Notes: generated by a model not told the origin, from the letters alone. DNA of 64,000 bases from Pseudomonas baetica (GCF_019733355.1 NZ_JAIHLQ010000002.1:186001-250000); one strand, 5' to 3'; shown: positions 7,054 through 14,815, numbered from the stretch's first letter. Program-made: numbers and translations.

Positions 7054-7908
7054 ATGCAGAGCCAACCCAATTCAAGCAATACCCCCAAAAGTGTCGCGAC
7101 ACGTTTTCGCGATTCCGAAAATGTGTCGCGTACTCCAACCCTATTTAGCTTTCACGGACTTCTGGTCCGCGTGATCAACGACGGAAGCGGTGAGCCGCTG
7201 TTCATCGCCAAGGATGTCGCCGAAGCCCTGGGCTACGCCAATACCTCCAAAGCCATCAACGCCCACTGTAAGGCCGTCAGCACCTGCCATACCGAAATGG
7301 GAGGTCAGGTTCGCGCGGCGCAGATCATCCCTGAGCGCGACCTCTACCGACTGGTGATGAAGTCGAAGCTTCCGGCTGCTGAGCAGTTCGAAGAGTGGGT
7401 TGTTGGCCAAGTGCTGCCGAGCATCCGTAAGACTGGGCAGTATTCGCCGCCGGCGCCGAACAACTCGAAGATCGTCGGTGAGCTAGCGATCCTCGAATGC
7501 TTCGATCGCCTGCTGAAGCCAGCACCATCGAGCAAGATGATGATGCTGGCCCAGATCGCCGCCAACAACGGTCTCGACGCCAAGTTCTTACCCGGATATG
7601 CCGTGGATGCCGCACCTGATGCGACTGGCGGATCTTCGATGCCAACCAAGGCCGCCACCGCGCTGATCAAGGATTTCGGCATCGCCAGCACGGCTGCGGC
7701 CTTCAATCGCGCGCTCGCGGCGAAGGGCCTCCTCAAGCAGTTTCAGCGCAAGAACTCCAAGCAGATAATGGTCGACTTCTGGTCTGTGACTGATAAGGGC
7801 CTGGAGTTCGGCAAAAATCTCACCAGCCCTCAATGCCCGCGCGAGACACAGCCTCACTGGTATGTGGATCGCTTCCTTGAGCTGGCCAAACTGGTCGGGA
7901 AGGCCTGA
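7054..7908 (+). CDS. BRO-N domain antirepressor
   Basis: 284 residues. Residues ~28-128 form a BRO-N domain (FSFHGLLVRVINDGSGEPLFI, then KDVAEALGYANTSKAI and QFEEWVVGQVLPSIRKTG). The C-terminal half, from about residue 160, is a helical module of the kind paired with BRO-N in phage antirepressors. Such proteins bind and inactivate repressors or host targets. Codons ~13-26 (SVATRFRDSENVSR) are encoded by a repeat element whose second copy is non-coding at 14758-14798, so a mobile or regulatory motif appears to have been incorporated into the frame. The next gene starts 2 bases after the stop. Confidence 0.85.
   Translation: MQSQPNSSNTPKSVATRFRDSENVSRTPTLFSFHGLLVRVINDGSGEPLFIAKDVAEALGYANTSKAINAHCKAVSTCHTEMGGQVRAAQIIPERDLYRLVMKSKLPAAEQFEEWVVGQVLPSIRKTGQYSPPAPNNSKIVGELAILECFDRLLKPAPSSKMMMLAQIAANNGLDAKFLPGYAVDAAPDATGGSSMPTKAATALIKDFGIASTAAAFNRALAAKGLLKQFQRKNSKQIMVDFWSVTDKGLEFGKNLTSPQCPRETQPHWYVDRFLELAKLVGKA
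7091..7130. repeat. TCGCGA-type inverted repeat element, copy 1
   Basis: Arms CGCGACACGTTTTCG (7095-7109) and CGAAAATGTGTCGCG (7116-7130) pair at 14 of 15 positions, the other being a G-T pair. The left arm begins with the 12-bp palindrome GTGTCGCGACAC. It lies within the antirepressor coding region. A close relative is at 14758-14798. Confidence 0.7.
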
Positions 7909-7909
7909 T

Positions 7910-8893
7910 ATGCAATTCACCGTCACGATCAATCAGGTGAAGGCGTTGGAGTGGGGGCTGAATTCTCAGCAGGCCCTGCTGTTCGCCTTCGTCTACGGCT
8001 GCCCGAGCTGGACAAAGCCAATCAAGACTGACGACGGGATCTTCTTCGCGCTGAGCAAGGCCAAGATCACTGAGGAGCTGCCGCTGCTCACTGACAAGCC
8101 AGACACTGCTTATCGCATGCTGAAGGCTCTGGAAGAAGCCGGATTGATTGAGCTTTCCAGTACCGCGAACATCACTCTTTTCCGTCTGACCGAGAAGGCG
8201 ATCGAGTGGAACCAGAAGCTGGATGGGTCGGAAAAATATCCGACCCCTCCGAAGAACGAAGGTCGGAAAAAAATCCGATCTACATCGGAAAAAAATCCGA
8301 GCAAGGTCGGAGAAAAATCCGAGCAAGGGTCGGAAAAATCTCCGACAAATCAGGATACCAATCATCAGGGTACCAATCAGGGTACCAATCAGGATACCAG
8401 TCAGGACTTGCAAGGCAGCCCGGACAAGCCGGCCCGCAATCTGGTCCTGGTGGTTGATTGCGCCGATGCGCCACGTGTTGAGATTCCCGCTGATATGCCG
8501 GGCCCCAAAGACCAGTCCTGCAAAACCTTCAAGGTCTGGGCGAACTACGCCATGGCCTACCGCAAGCGCTACAGCACCTGGCCTGTGTGGAACGCCAAGG
8601 TTGGTGGTCAGCTCGGGCAACTGGTTGACCGCCTCGGTGCCGATGTCGCTCACCACGTCGCTGCACACTTCCTGAAAACCGCCGATGCCGCCGTGCTGCG
8701 CAAGTGCCACAGCCTCAACGAACTGCTGGCCAACGCCGAGAGCTACCACACCCAGTGGGTGACCGGTCAGCGCATCAACGGAACGACTGCCCGCCAGATG
8801 GAGCGCACCGAAGCCAACGTCTCCGCCGCCGAACAGGCCGCGCAAATGGTCTTGGCCAAGCGCCAAGCGGGAGAGCGCAATGAATACCTTTGA
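7910..8893 (+). CDS. O-like phage replication initiator with internal origin
   Basis: 327 residues from the ATG at 7910, 2 bases after the preceding stop. Residues ~1-100 look like a winged-helix replication domain (SQQALLFAFVYGC, then KITEELPLLTDKPDTAYRML and ALEEAGLIELS). Residues ~105-170 are a low-complexity linker of SEKxP and NQDT/NQGT repeats encoded by iterated DNA motifs. Residues ~190-327 are a helical domain with AYRKRYSTWPVW and HSLNELLANAESY. As in lambda O, the origin iterons lie inside the gene between the DNA-binding and partner-binding parts. It should bind these iterons and recruit the helicase loader. The next gene overlaps by 14 bases. Confidence 0.75.
   Translation: MQFTVTINQVKALEWGLNSQQALLFAFVYGCPSWTKPIKTDDGIFFALSKAKITEELPLLTDKPDTAYRMLKALEEAGLIELSSTANITLFRLTEKAIEWNQKLDGSEKYPTPPKNEGRKKIRSTSEKNPSKVGEKSEQGSEKSPTNQDTNHQGTNQGTNQDTSQDLQGSPDKPARNLVLVVDCADAPRVEIPADMPGPKDQSCKTFKVWANYAMAYRKRYSTWPVWNAKVGGQLGQLVDRLGADVAHHVAAHFLKTADAAVLRKCHSLNELLANAESYHTQWVTGQRINGTTARQMERTEANVSAAEQAAQMVLAKRQAGERNEYL
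8228..8345. other. Probable phage replication origin: five 16-bp iterons
   Basis: Five dyad-symmetric 16-mers of form TCGG-N8-CCGA: 8228-8243, 8263-8278, 8285-8300, 8307-8322 and 8330-8345 (for example TCGGAAAAAAATCCGA). The last four start 22-23 bp apart, about two helical turns, so proteins would bind on one face. Each has an A-rich core. Location inside the initiator gene mirrors lambda ori. Confidence 0.8.
8349..8405. repeat. Tandem GGTACC-containing repeats beside iterons
   Basis: Units of the form AATCAGG[GA]TACC recur about four times at 12-15 bp spacing, encoding the NQDT/NQGT peptide repeats. They abut the iteron array and may form part of the origin or may simply be a protein linker. 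Confidence 0.6.
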
Positions 8894-9686
8894 AATGAAC
8901 GATCAGCAGGTTGCCGGGCTTGCTGCAGCGATCTGCGCCACCGCCGAGGCCATGGGTCAGGAAATGAACCCAGGCACCGCGGCGATGATGGCCGAGGATC
9001 TTTGCGCTTACTCGGTGCCCGCCGTGAAGGCCGCGCTGAAGGCTTGCCGTTTCGAGGTGAAAGGAAAGCTAGCCATGGCTGACATTCTGCAGCGGGTTCA
9101 GTCCTCCGACGGACGCCCGGGTAAGGACGAAGCATGGTCGATTGCCCTGTCCGGACATGATGAGAGCGAAACTGTCGTGTTGACCACCGAGATCCAGCAA
9201 GCCATGACCGCCGCAGCGCCGATCCTTCGAGTCGGAGACAAGGTAGGGGCTCGCATGGCGTTCATCAGTGCTTACGAGCGCCTGGTAGCCCAGGCTCGCG
9301 CGCAAGCGGTTCCGACTAATTGGAGCGTATCGCTCGGTCATGACCCGGTACGGAGGGTTACTGCGATTGAATCGGCAGTTCGTATGCAGCTAATTACCCA
9401 ACAGGCTGGTGCCCAGTACCTGACAGATCTGCGTATAGCGCCAGTTACTTCCGACGGCCAGGCAATTGCCGGATTGCTCACAGGTAATGCGGTCGAGGCG
9501 TCTCCAAGGGTCCGTGAAAGATTGGCAGAAGTGCGTTCGATCGTTCAGGACAATCAAAAACAGCAGACCCGCCAGAGGCTGAAAAAAGCTCAAGCTGCGC
9601 GAGTCGATACCTACCTGCGCCGGCGCCGATTCCGCGCACAGGTCGCATCGTTGCAAGGAAAGGAAGCGAGCAGTGACTATCGATAA
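8880..9686 (+). CDS. Hypothetical replication-associated protein (P position)
   Basis: 268 residues starting MNTFEMNDQQVAGLAAAICA. The start overlaps the O-like gene by 14 bases. The N-terminal ~85 residues (AAMMAEDLCAYSVPAVKAAL, then ADILQRVQSSDGRPG) resemble modules of phage proteins located after replication initiators; the C-terminus is basic (YLRRRRFRAQVASLQGK). In lambda this position is filled by the helicase loader P, but I see no Walker motif. Role in replication is inferred from position only. Confidence 0.6.
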   Translation: MNTFEMNDQQVAGLAAAICATAEAMGQEMNPGTAAMMAEDLCAYSVPAVKAALKACRFEVKGKLAMADILQRVQSSDGRPGKDEAWSIALSGHDESETVVLTTEIQQAMTAAAPILRVGDKVGARMAFISAYERLVAQARAQAVPTNWSVSLGHDPVRRVTAIESAVRMQLITQQAGAQYLTDLRIAPVTSDGQAIAGLLTGNAVEASPRVRERLAEVRSIVQDNQKQQTRQRLKKAQAARVDTYLRRRRFRAQVASLQGKEASSDYR

Positions 9687-10080
9687 ACATAAGTTGCAAA
9701 AGCTGCTCTGGGCCGAGGCTGCTTCGTGGAGCGCGGACTGCGTTGACTGGAAACGAAACACTGAGGCGCTGCAGGAGTTCCTCGGCGAGAAGACCGTGGA
9801 GGAGGTGGCGCTGGAGCTGCTGGCCGACAACGAATCGCTTCGGAAGGATCTGGAATCACACAAACGCATGCTTCTGGCGGCCGTTTGCGACCTTGGCGCG
9901 ATTGGCGAAGCCCTCAAGGCAGATATGGACGATGACGGCGACGCATTGCTCGGCACGGTCATCGACCTGAAAGCGCAGAACAGCCGAATGCTCGAATGGC
10001 TCAAGGACATCAGCCGCACATCCGGCGACAAGGGTGCCGTTATGGGCGCACGCCAACTGCTCAAGGAGTTCGCCGAATGA
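9673..10080 (+). CDS. Hypothetical early phage protein
   Basis: 135 residues, MTIDKHKLQKLLWAEAASWS, overlapping the preceding gene by 14 bases. It is predicted to be largely helical (VEEVALELLADNESLRKDLE), acidic, and cytoplasmic. The paired segments ADNESLRKDL here and AENDRLRADL in the next gene suggest the two are related Ea22-like early proteins. Function unknown. Confidence 0.6.
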   Translation: MTIDKHKLQKLLWAEAASWSADCVDWKRNTEALQEFLGEKTVEEVALELLADNESLRKDLESHKRMLLAAVCDLGAIGEALKADMDDDGDALLGTVIDLKAQNSRMLEWLKDISRTSGDKGAVMGARQLLKEFAE

Positions 10081-10586
10081 ATGACTTTCGCGATTTGAAA
10101 GCCATTGCCGAGGCGCGCCAGCAGCATCAGCCGCTTCGCTTCATGCGCAGCCACGGCGCGTTGTACATCCGCAACGACAACGGGATTGTCTTTGACGTGC
10201 ATCAGAACCGGTCATTCCCCGAATTCATGGCGCAGAACAAGGATTACGCGGATCTGGTGCTCGCCGCCAATCCTGCGACGGTCTTGGGCCTGATCGCCGA
10301 GAATGATCGACTGCGGGCAGATCTGCGAGAGGTGAAAGACGCCAAGCTTGGCCTGAGTTGGGCTATCGGCGAAATCATGGGCGAGCGTGATCTCCTCAAG
10401 GTCGAGAACGGGGCGCTGCGCCTTGCTCTTGAGTCATGCGCAGATGAGTTGGAAGGACAAGTTGTCCAGTGCTATCACGGCCAGCCAGTTGAAGACATGC
10501 ACCCTGTAACGCGCCGATCCTACGAACGCGATATGGCATGCGTTACAGAGGCTCGCGCCGCCATGGGCAAGGCGGTGCAGCCATGA
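10077..10586 (+). CDS. Ea22-like hypothetical early protein
   Basis: 169 residues from the ATG at 10077, which overlaps the previous stop as ATGA. The N-terminus (LRFMRSHGALYIRNDNGIVF) looks like a small beta module; the middle and C-terminus (LIAENDRLRADLREVKDAKL, then GERDLLKVENGALRLALESC) form a leucine-spaced coiled coil, as in phage Ea22-type proteins. It sits in a tightly coupled nin-like block. No enzymatic motif is seen. Confidence 0.6.
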   Translation: MNDFRDLKAIAEARQQHQPLRFMRSHGALYIRNDNGIVFDVHQNRSFPEFMAQNKDYADLVLAANPATVLGLIAENDRLRADLREVKDAKLGLSWAIGEIMGERDLLKVENGALRLALESCADELEGQVVQCYHGQPVEDMHPVTRRSYERDMACVTEARAAMGKAVQP

Positions 10587-10981
10587 ATGAGTTCGCAATC
10601 CGCAGCCAGCGCGACATCAGCCGCCTCATGGGTGTCCTGCACGCCACCGACTTCACCAAACCCAAGATCGTGGTCATCAAGGACGAGAAGCGCCCGGACG
10701 TCTGCAACCGGAAGATGTGGGCAATGCTCAAGGACGTATCCGAGCAGGTGATCTGGCACGGCAAGAAGCTGACCAGTGAAGACTGGAAGTGCCTTTTCAG
10801 TGCCTCGCTGGAGAAGCAGCGCGCCGAGCCTGGCCTCGACGGTGGCTTTGTCGTGATGGCCGTATCGACCCGCAAGCAGTCGCAGAAGTGGTTCAGCGAT
10901 CTGTTTGAGCTGATGCATGCCTTCGGCGCCGAGCATGACGTGCGCTGGACGGAGCAGGACAAGTGGGGAGGGCGCTACTGA
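10583..10981 (+). CDS. ninB: NinB-family recombination mediator
   Basis: 132 residues from the ATG at 10583, again with an ATGA overlap. The sequence matches the NinB family: KPKIVVIKDEKRPDVCNRKM, then MWAMLKDVSEQVIWHGKKLT and EDWKCLFSASL, with a C-terminal FELMHAFGAEHDVRW. NinB of lambda binds single-stranded DNA and works with phage recombination functions. It directly precedes ninG, the standard order in lambdoid nin regions. Confidence 0.85.
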   Translation: MNEFAIRSQRDISRLMGVLHATDFTKPKIVVIKDEKRPDVCNRKMWAMLKDVSEQVIWHGKKLTSEDWKCLFSASLEKQRAEPGLDGGFVVMAVSTRKQSQKWFSDLFELMHAFGAEHDVRWTEQDKWGGRY

Positions 10982-11634
10982 TGCGCATAGCCATCAAGGA
11001 AAAGAAGGCGCCCAAGCCGAAGAAATGCCGTGTTGCCTCCTGCGGGGCCTCATTCGTCCCTCAGCGCTTGGGGCAGGCCGTGTGCAGTCCAGCCTGCGCG
11101 CTGAAGGACGCGCCCCGGAATGAACAGAAAGCGAAGAAGGCCATCGATCAGCGGAACCGCCGCGTGATCGAGATCCGTAAGGAGAAGCTGAAGACCAGGA
11201 CGGATCACCTCAAGGATGCCGAGAAGGCCGTACGCGACTACCGACGCATGTACGAGCTGAGCATTGGCAGCGGCTGCATCAGCTGCGGCGAATCGCAGGA
11301 ATCGATTCTTGCGGCTCAAGGCTGGAAAACTGGCGGCGCGTTTGACGCCGGCCACTTTCTCGGCAAGGGCGCCCGTCCCGAGCTGAGGCTGATGCCGAAC
11401 AATATCTGGTTGCAGTGCAAAAGCTGCAATGCCGGATCGTCCAAGTACGCCCGAAAGGGCCTGACGGTTTCTGAAAGCTTCCGCGCTGGACTGATCACCC
11501 GTATCGGCCATGCGGAAGTCGAAGCGCTTGAAGCTGATCACGAACCACGCAAGCACACCGTAGAAGAACTCAAGGCGATCACCGCTGAATACCGGGCGAA
11601 GACAAGAGAGCTAAAAAAAGGGGAAGCCGCATGA
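10981..11634 (+). CDS. ninG: NinG-family recombination endonuclease (Rap-like)
   Basis: 217 residues from the ATG at 10981, overlapping the ninB stop as TGATG. An N-terminal zinc-binding motif (CRVASCGASFVPQRLGQAVC, then SPAC) precedes a long basic helix and a second zinc knuckle (GCISCGE) with AGHFLGKGARPELRLMPNN and LQCKSCNAG, the HNH-like core of NinG/Rap. Lambda Rap is a structure-selective nuclease acting on recombination intermediates. The order ninB-ninG supports this. Confidence 0.88.
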   Translation: MRIAIKEKKAPKPKKCRVASCGASFVPQRLGQAVCSPACALKDAPRNEQKAKKAIDQRNRRVIEIRKEKLKTRTDHLKDAEKAVRDYRRMYELSIGSGCISCGESQESILAAQGWKTGGAFDAGHFLGKGARPELRLMPNNIWLQCKSCNAGSSKYARKGLTVSESFRAGLITRIGHAEVEALEADHEPRKHTVEELKAITAEYRAKTRELKKGEAA

Positions 11635-12302
11635 TTTATCGAGACGTTATTTCCGCAGTAATCCGTGCGCTCGCGTCCGAGACGATCAACAGCGCTGGGG
11701 GTTGCGACTACACACCAAAGGTTCAAGCCAATAAGCTCAAAGGCGAGATCGTTGGCAAGGAAGCGGCATTCCTCACGGATTGCTGGGTGTTTGGTCGTTT
11801 GCACTCTTGCCTTGAGCCGAAGCACTGGGTGGCCCTGAACGCCTGCTATTCGACGCATATGGCCTCGAAAGTGGGGGCCATTGGTCGGATCGTTTCTCAT
11901 GTATCTTCACCGGCGCCACGCCTATTTCTGACCAAGGCGGTGACAGCCTGGGCATATCCGCAACTTGGCGGCGCCGAGCGCGCGCCGGCCGGGAAGGTTG
12001 AGCTCGAGGTTGATGATGACGCGCCGGCCTGGAGGAAAGCGGCTGTGGCGAAATCCCAGAAGGCCATCAATGCCAAGCTGAAGCAGCGCCAAGAGGCTCC
12101 ATGCGAAGGGGTCATCATCTTGCCGGCCCATAACTACGACATGAACACCTGGGACTTGGATGGCACGCCGGAGCGCACGCGCCGAGACTGGCGCCGGAAG
12201 ATCTTCAAGGGACTGGATAAACTGGTCAACGAGGCGCTTCTCGAAGCTGGCGAGATCCTGACCAAGGAGGGTGTTTTCTTCGATGATCAAGATGCTGCAT
12301 AG
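11631..12302 (+). CDS. Probable Q-position late regulator (antiterminator candidate)
   Basis: 223 residues, MIYRDVISAVIRALASETIN, overlapping ninG by 4 bases (ATGA). It contains NSAGGCDYTPKVQANKLKGE, VFGRLHSCLEPKHWVALNA and a C-terminal KIFKGLDKLVNEALL helix. It is the last gene of the early operon, before the lysis and packaging genes, which is where lambdoid phages encode the late antiterminator Q. Terminators scattered through the late operon make an antiterminator necessary. I cannot show Q homology from sequence alone, so this is a positional inference. Confidence 0.5.
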   Translation: MIYRDVISAVIRALASETINSAGGCDYTPKVQANKLKGEIVGKEAAFLTDCWVFGRLHSCLEPKHWVALNACYSTHMASKVGAIGRIVSHVSSPAPRLFLTKAVTAWAYPQLGGAERAPAGKVELEVDDDAPAWRKAAVAKSQKAINAKLKQRQEAPCEGVIILPAHNYDMNTWDLDGTPERTRRDWRRKIFKGLDKLVNEALLEAGEILTKEGVFFDDQDAA

Positions 12303-12521
12303 AGGGCCTTGACAGGGCCTGCCGGTTCGCCGATTATTCACCCATCCTGTCATTCCTGCGCGTATCGAGGAGTGGCGGCCCGGGCAGGAAGCTGCGGCTT
12401 CGGAGCTGGCGGGTTGTTGATGTTTGGAGGGCTGGCAGTGGTATTGTTTTTTTGGTTCCTGCAGGCTCGCATCGATACACCAAACGCATCACAACAACCT
12501 GGACAAGAAGGAGAAGGGCGT

Positions 12522-12626
12522 ATGAAGACACTCATTAAGAAAACGTTGGTAAATTTCCTCGCAAACGCATCAACGGCCTTCTACGTCAACAACCTGCCTG
12601 CTTTGACCATTCGAGCACCTCGGTAA
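12522..12626 (+). CDS. Possible 34-aa peptide
   Basis: A short frame, MKTLIKKTLVNFLANASTAF with C-terminus ALTIRAPR, follows a strong AAGGAG ribosome binding site. Its stop codon lies in the loop of the following hairpin, so ribosomes finishing it would melt that structure, as in a translated leader. A longer frame back to 12309 would add a hydrophobic segment but lacks a ribosome binding site. Function unknown. Confidence 0.4.
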   Translation: MKTLIKKTLVNFLANASTAFYVNNLPALTIRAPR

Positions 12627-12640
12627 CGCCGAGGATGCTC
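12613..12640 (+). other. Stable RNA hairpin
   Basis: GAGCACCTCGG (12613-12623) pairs with CCGAGGATGCTC (12629-12640) around TAACG with one bulged base. No T-run follows, so it is not a simple terminator; it may be a regulatory or small-RNA structure. Confidence 0.55.
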
Positions 12641-12682
12641 AACGCGTAAAACCGTGTCGCTTGTCTGGCACGACCAATACCG

Positions 12683-12711
12683 AAACCCGGCCACCGCGCC
12701 GGGTTTTTTTG
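12683..12711 (+). terminator. Intrinsic terminator
   Basis: An AAACCCGG/CCGGGTTT stem is followed by seven T. It would end early-operon transcripts in the absence of antitermination. Confidence 0.85.
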
Positions 12712-12850
12712 CGGACAGCGCAAGCCTCTTTTCTCTCAATATTAATTGATTTGATATAAAAAATATTAAAAATATATTGCGCGAATTATGCGTGCATGGG
12801 ATTCTCTCGCCACTGATCGCAATTTAACGATTAATGGTGAGGATATTTGA

Positions 12851-13126
12851 ATGAATCAGGCGCATAAGCATCAGCTCCGTCACAAGCTCGACCAGCTGTG
12901 GCATGAGGGAGTTGTGAGGATCGACCGCTGGGAAATGCTGGCTATTTTTGAAAAGCAGCGCGTCACAATCGCAGACTGGCGGGATCTGAAAGAGGCGTGG
13001 CGTAACATGCATGAAGATCCTGACTCGGCTGACGATTTGGCTTATGTTGTGATCAAGAATGGCGATTCCCAGAACATTCATGCTGGCTATGTCGTTTTCA
13101 TCGCAGGCACTCAGCAAGCTTTCTAA
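12851..13126 (+). CDS. Hypothetical phage protein (91 aa)
   Basis: 91 residues, MNQAHKHQLRHKLDQLWHEG, in AT-rich surroundings. Aromatic and charged (IDRWEMLAIFEKQRVTIADW), with no membrane segment. It is bracketed by terminators at 12683-12711 and 13154-13181, so it is an independently expressed single-gene unit, typical of phage cargo. Function unknown. Confidence 0.6.
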   Translation: MNQAHKHQLRHKLDQLWHEGVVRIDRWEMLAIFEKQRVTIADWRDLKEAWRNMHEDPDSADDLAYVVIKNGDSQNIHAGYVVFIAGTQQAF

Positions 13127-13153
13127 TTCGTTTTCGCTCGCCAGAGTGTTCGA

Positions 13154-13181
13154 AGCCCCTCCACTGTGCGGGGCTTTTTTA
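13154..13181 (+). terminator. Intrinsic terminator after 91-aa gene
   Basis: AGCCCC (13154-13159) pairs with GGGGCT (13170-13175), followed by TTTTTT. The gap from 13182 to the next gene contains a second terminator but no convincing gene. Confidence 0.8.
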
Positions 13182-13402
13182 TGCCTCAAATTTATCTGTA
13201 GCCAGGACAGCCCTCGGGAAGGCCTGGACGTCGATAGCCGGATAGTGCGACGTACGGAATCAACGCCGGCAGCCCGCGCACCCTTACCTCACCATGCTGT
13301 CGGGGTGGCGCGAGACTGGATCAGCGAGATCGATGCAAAGGGGCGTCGACGTTGAGAAGGCCTTTGGCCGACAGCTCGGAAAGACGAGCGCACCTATTCA
13401 GG

Positions 13403-13428
13403 GCCTCTGCATTCGCAGGGGCTTTTTC
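13403..13428 (+). terminator. Intrinsic terminator upstream of permuted tail-tip gene
   Basis: GCCTCTGC (13403-13410) pairs with GCAGGGGC (13415-13422) around ATTC, followed by TTTTT. The ribosome binding site of the next gene begins within 10 bases. Confidence 0.75.
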
Positions 13429-13444
13429 GTTTGAGGAGCATCCG

Positions 13445-14368
13445 ATGCAAAGCAACGACTATGTGCCGGGTGTCTCCGGCTGGAAGCTAAACAAGCAAAC
13501 CGGCGAGTTCGAAATCAACTCCTGCACCTTCGGTAGCGCGAGCAAAGCTCCCGAGCGCCAGATGGTGTCGGTAGAGGTCGCTAGCTACAGCAAGTACGAC
13601 CTGCCCAAGAATGCCGCCAACCTGGTTCAGTTCATGGAGGCCGAGTTGCAAAAGGTGCCGGAGGAATACCGGCACGCTGCAGAGTTTGAGGAGTTCGATG
13701 CGAGCTACGGCGATGGCTCGTTCAGCCCGCGCCTTTTCCTGAGCTACTCGCGCCTCGAAACCGAAGAGGAGTTGGTCGACCGCCTTGAGAAGGCGAAGAG
13801 CGCTGGCACTCAGATTAAATACGAAGGCGGCGTCACTTCCGTTTTCCATAACGGAATTCTTCGGTACCGGCTTGGCAACCTCAACACAACAGAGCCTGAG
13901 CATGGCAATGCTGATCAGCCTGCGAAGCCTTTCGTCGTTGTCGACGGTACGACCTACCTGAACGAGGCGTTCATCAAGGAAAGCACGATCGCCCGCGCCA
14001 AAATCGTCAGTAATTGGTCGGTGAAGATGCGGGTCACCGCCGGCGGACAATACGTCGCGGCCGGGATCGGCCTCGGTTCGCAGTTCCTGGTCAGTGCTGA
14101 CCGCTTCGCCATCAAGGAGTCGTCCGAGTTTGAGCGGGCACAGGCTAAAGGTGCCGTAGCCGTAATTGAACTGTTGGCCGGCATCATCAGCGACACCACT
14201 TTGAGCCGTGAGCTGAAATCGGAGATCGAGAAAATCAAACTGGACAACTTAGCTAAGCGGGGTGCCGACGATGCCGATTGTTTTGCACTGGATCGCCGCC
14301 TCGCATCAATTGATCACCGCCTGACCAATCTCGAATCGAACCGCTTCCGCCGGCCGCACGCCAACTGA
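13445..14368 (+). CDS. Tail-tip-J-like protein with permuted C-terminal modules
   Basis: 307 residues from the ATG at 13445 (GAGGAG upstream). Four segments match the C-terminus of the tail-tip protein encoded at 35071-38637 but in a different order. Here the order is DYVPGVSGWKLNKQTGEFEI, then NGILRYRLGNLN, then PFVVVDGTTYLNEAFI, then WSVKMRVTAGGQYVAAGIGL with SQFLVSADRFAI. In the J protein the last two come first and WSVKM leads. The C-terminus adds a charged helical tail. I infer a separate tail-fibre or receptor-binding module related to DUF1983 proteins. Its position before the holin, away from tail genes, is unusual. Confidence 0.7.
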   Translation: MQSNDYVPGVSGWKLNKQTGEFEINSCTFGSASKAPERQMVSVEVASYSKYDLPKNAANLVQFMEAELQKVPEEYRHAAEFEEFDASYGDGSFSPRLFLSYSRLETEEELVDRLEKAKSAGTQIKYEGGVTSVFHNGILRYRLGNLNTTEPEHGNADQPAKPFVVVDGTTYLNEAFIKESTIARAKIVSNWSVKMRVTAGGQYVAAGIGLGSQFLVSADRFAIKESSEFERAQAKGAVAVIELLAGIISDTTLSRELKSEIEKIKLDNLAKRGADDADCFALDRRLASIDHRLTNLESNRFRRPHAN

Positions 14369-14423
14369 TCCCAGGACGGGACAACAACCAATTCCTTCGC
14401 TCCCTAACTGGGGAGGAACAGAG

Positions 14424-14756
14424 ATGCCAAACATGCCAGACAAACCAGACACATGGGCGATAGCGCTTGCGTGGTTGAGCCAGCATTCGCCGATCCTCTA
14501 TGCGGCTGCGCTGTCCTGCGCTATGGCCGTCTTGAGGATCACCTACGGTGGCGGCACCCGTCGCCAGATGCTGGTGGAAGGCGCCATCTGCGGCGGCCTG
14601 ACACTGACCATCATCAGCGGCCTGGACTTTTTCGGCCTGCCACAGAGCATGGCTACATTCGCGGGGGGCTGGGTTGGCTTCTTAGGCGTAGAAAAGATCC
14701 GCAACATTGCGGACCGGGTGACTGACTTTAAGCTTCCCACCCGCAAGGCGGAGTAA
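14424..14756 (+). CDS. Phage holin (lambda S-like)
   Basis: 110 residues with GGAGG before the start. Three hydrophobic segments (SPILYAAALSCAMAVLRITY, LVEGAICGGLTLTIISGLDF and MATFAGGWVGFLGVEKI) and a polar C-terminus fit class I holins. It forms inner-membrane holes that release the endolysin at lysis. The N-terminus MPNMPDKP has two Met codons three residues apart, reminiscent of the lambda S dual start that makes holin and antiholin. The endolysin and spanins are ~27 kb away, so the lysis module is split. Confidence 0.85.
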   Translation: MPNMPDKPDTWAIALAWLSQHSPILYAAALSCAMAVLRITYGGGTRRQMLVEGAICGGLTLTIISGLDFFGLPQSMATFAGGWVGFLGVEKIRNIADRVTDFKLPTRKAE

Positions 14757-14757
14757 G

Positions 14758-14798
14758 TCGCGACACGTTTCGCGAATCAGCAAATTGTGTCGCGACAC
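14758..14798. repeat. TCGCGA-type inverted repeat element, copy 2
   Basis: GTCGCGACACGTTT at 14758 is mirrored by AAATTGTGTCGCGACAC ending at 14798, with palindrome GTGTCGCGACAC at 14787-14798. The same arrangement, including a central CGCGA, is at 7091-7130. Here it is intergenic, between holin and the Acb2-like gene. Confidence 0.75.
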
Positions 14799-14815
14799 GC
14801 GACGAGGAGAGCGAC

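Larger units (their letters stand above)
12303..12850 (+). other. Inter-operon region with hairpin, terminator and tiny ORF
   Basis: These 548 bases separate the early operon from the lysis region. They hold a 34-codon frame with a good ribosome binding site (12522), a stable hairpin (12613-12640), an intrinsic terminator (12683-12711) and an AT-rich tract (12730-12790). By analogy with lambda this is where a late promoter and Q-utilisation site would lie, but I could not fix a promoter. Confidence 0.5.

Noticed and set aside
8228..8405. Regular repeats considered as a CRISPR array
   Set aside because: Units are 12-16 bp, dyad-symmetric, with 6-19 bp gaps and within a coding frame; no spacers of CRISPR size and no cas genes.
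7820..8866. Antisense open frame (348 codons) over the O-like gene
   Set aside because: Mirror of the replication gene and its iterons; no start site and no domain.
12309..12626. 105-codon membrane protein frame
   Set aside because: No ribosome binding site at 12309 and no coding character before 12522; only the final 34 codons have a good initiation site.
13059..13355. 98-codon frame after the 91-aa gene
   Set aside because: It begins inside the previous gene and crosses a strong terminator; no ribosome binding site.
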